Shown here in pieces: positions 38,369 to 38,645 of a stretch of 38,645 bases of DNA. Below the pieces are notes generated by a model, which did no database searches, was not told where the DNA came from, and was given only the letters and a program-made list of their open reading frames with translations. Origin of the DNA: Lachnospiraceae bacterium. GTDB taxonomy: Bacteria; Bacillota; Clostridia; Lachnospirales; Lachnospiraceae. Location of the stretch: contig JAQUWF010000022.1 in assembly GCA_028692975.1 (NCBI GenBank), positions 1 through 38,645 of the forward strand, written 5' to 3'. The position numbers and the translations under genes are program-made. The number at the start of each line of letters is the position of its first letter. The stretch's first letter is position 1.

Positions 38369-38645
38369 ATGACATATACAGATATACTAAATATTCTTTT
38401 AACTCCATCTGTTACTTTTGTAATAGGAATCCTGACAGTAATCATTAGCAGAAATACCAATGTTTCATCCATTGCTATGGAACGACTTAAATTTGTTTAT
38501 CACCCATTATTTTTATCAATTGAGCCTTTTCTATATCAAAAAGTCACTTTTGAGGATGTTACTCCTTTTTTGGATAAATATAATGAAATAGAAAGAAATC
38601 ATTCGCTTCTCATAAGCCCTAAGCTCAGGCATTCAATTCGTGTTC
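38369..38645 (+). CDS. Membrane-anchored protein on the opposite strand, incomplete at the window edge
   Basis: At least 92 codons, open to the end. An AAAGGAA site precedes the ATG, with TATAAT about 38 nt upstream. Residues 12-27 (LTPSVTFVIGILTVIIS) are a membrane segment. The cytoplasmic part reads MERLKFVYHPLFLSIEPFLY then DKYNEIERNHSLLISPKLR. I recall longer proteins (about 180 residues) of this shape near phage repressors, function unknown. It is the only plus-strand gene at this end, so it may be a lysogenic conversion or exclusion gene. If the ends join at the shared 8 bases, the frame continues 16 codons to a TAA at 56-58, overlapping the Cro gene's tail. Confidence 0.6.
   Translation, partial: MTYTDILNILLTPSVTFVIGILTVIISRNTNVSSIAMERLKFVYHPLFLSIEPFLYQKVTFEDVTPFLDKYNEIERNHSLLISPKLRHSIRV

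Noticed and set aside
1-38645. CRISPR arrays, tRNA genes, insertion sequences and partition genes
   Set aside because: I looked for spaced direct repeats, cloverleaf-like segments with CCA ends, transposase motifs and ParA/ParM-type ATPases and found none that stand up. The direct repeats seen are short arm-site or iteron-like.

Overview
The window is an almost complete tailed-phage (siphovirus-type) genome of about 38.6 kb. Its host is most likely a Gram-positive of class Clostridia, possibly a Lachnospiraceae-type gut anaerobe. The pointers are the AGGAGG ribosome binding sites, frequent GTG/TTG starts, the SPP1/80alpha-like head genes, the TP901-1-like tail, and early-gene families typical of clostridial phages. 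No host housekeeping genes are visible. The taxonomic call is inference from gene families, not from a search.

Layout. At 1-350 lies a divergent genetic switch: a Cro-type regulator on the minus strand and a CI/LexA-type repressor on the plus strand. Two near-consensus promoters and repeated GTTCA-N6-TGAAC operators lie between them. Two plus-strand genes follow (repressor, then a gene that looks cut short), then terminators and attP-like arm repeats (1600-1790). From about 1787 to 24584 all genes are on the minus strand and form the late operon. Read in transcription order (right to left) it encodes terminase small and large subunits, portal, MuF-type head protein, a damaged metallopeptidase, Prp protease, scaffold, capsid, connectors, tail terminator, major tail protein, frameshifted tail chaperones, tape measure, Dit, Tal, tail-tip proteins, fibre, holin and two endolysins. 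A RinA/sigma-like activator (24907-25332) and a roughly 290-nt dyad-rich leader precede it. From 25.3 to 38.3 kb the minus strand carries early genes: small regulators, DUF1351, ERF recombinase, SSB, ERCC4 nuclease, CHC2 primase, DUF927 helicase beside an iteron cluster, a SNF2 helicase-DNA methyltransferase fusion, and small accessory proteins.

Topology. The first and last 8 bases are identical, and the Cro gene points off the left end toward the early genes at the right end. The map therefore reads best as a circularly permuted genome opened near the switch, as expected for headful packaging. This is inference.

Most notable observations: (1) a phage-encoded Prp-like cysteine protease next to scaffold and capsid genes, with its expected LQLFA target motif at the N-terminus of scaffold, capsid and also the major tail protein; (2) signs of a disabled lysogeny module, with an A8-run frameshift in the repressor, no integrase, and a truncated gene beside leftover attP-like arm repeats; (3) a long structured late-operon leader; (4) inverted iteron clusters around an AT-rich tract by the replication helicase; (5) two endolysins of different chemistry sharing a nearly identical cell-wall-binding end; (6) a 24-residue cytosine-methyltransferase scar fused to a Cys-rich protein. 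Three genes carry single-base indels, so sequencing error must be excluded before reading them as biology.
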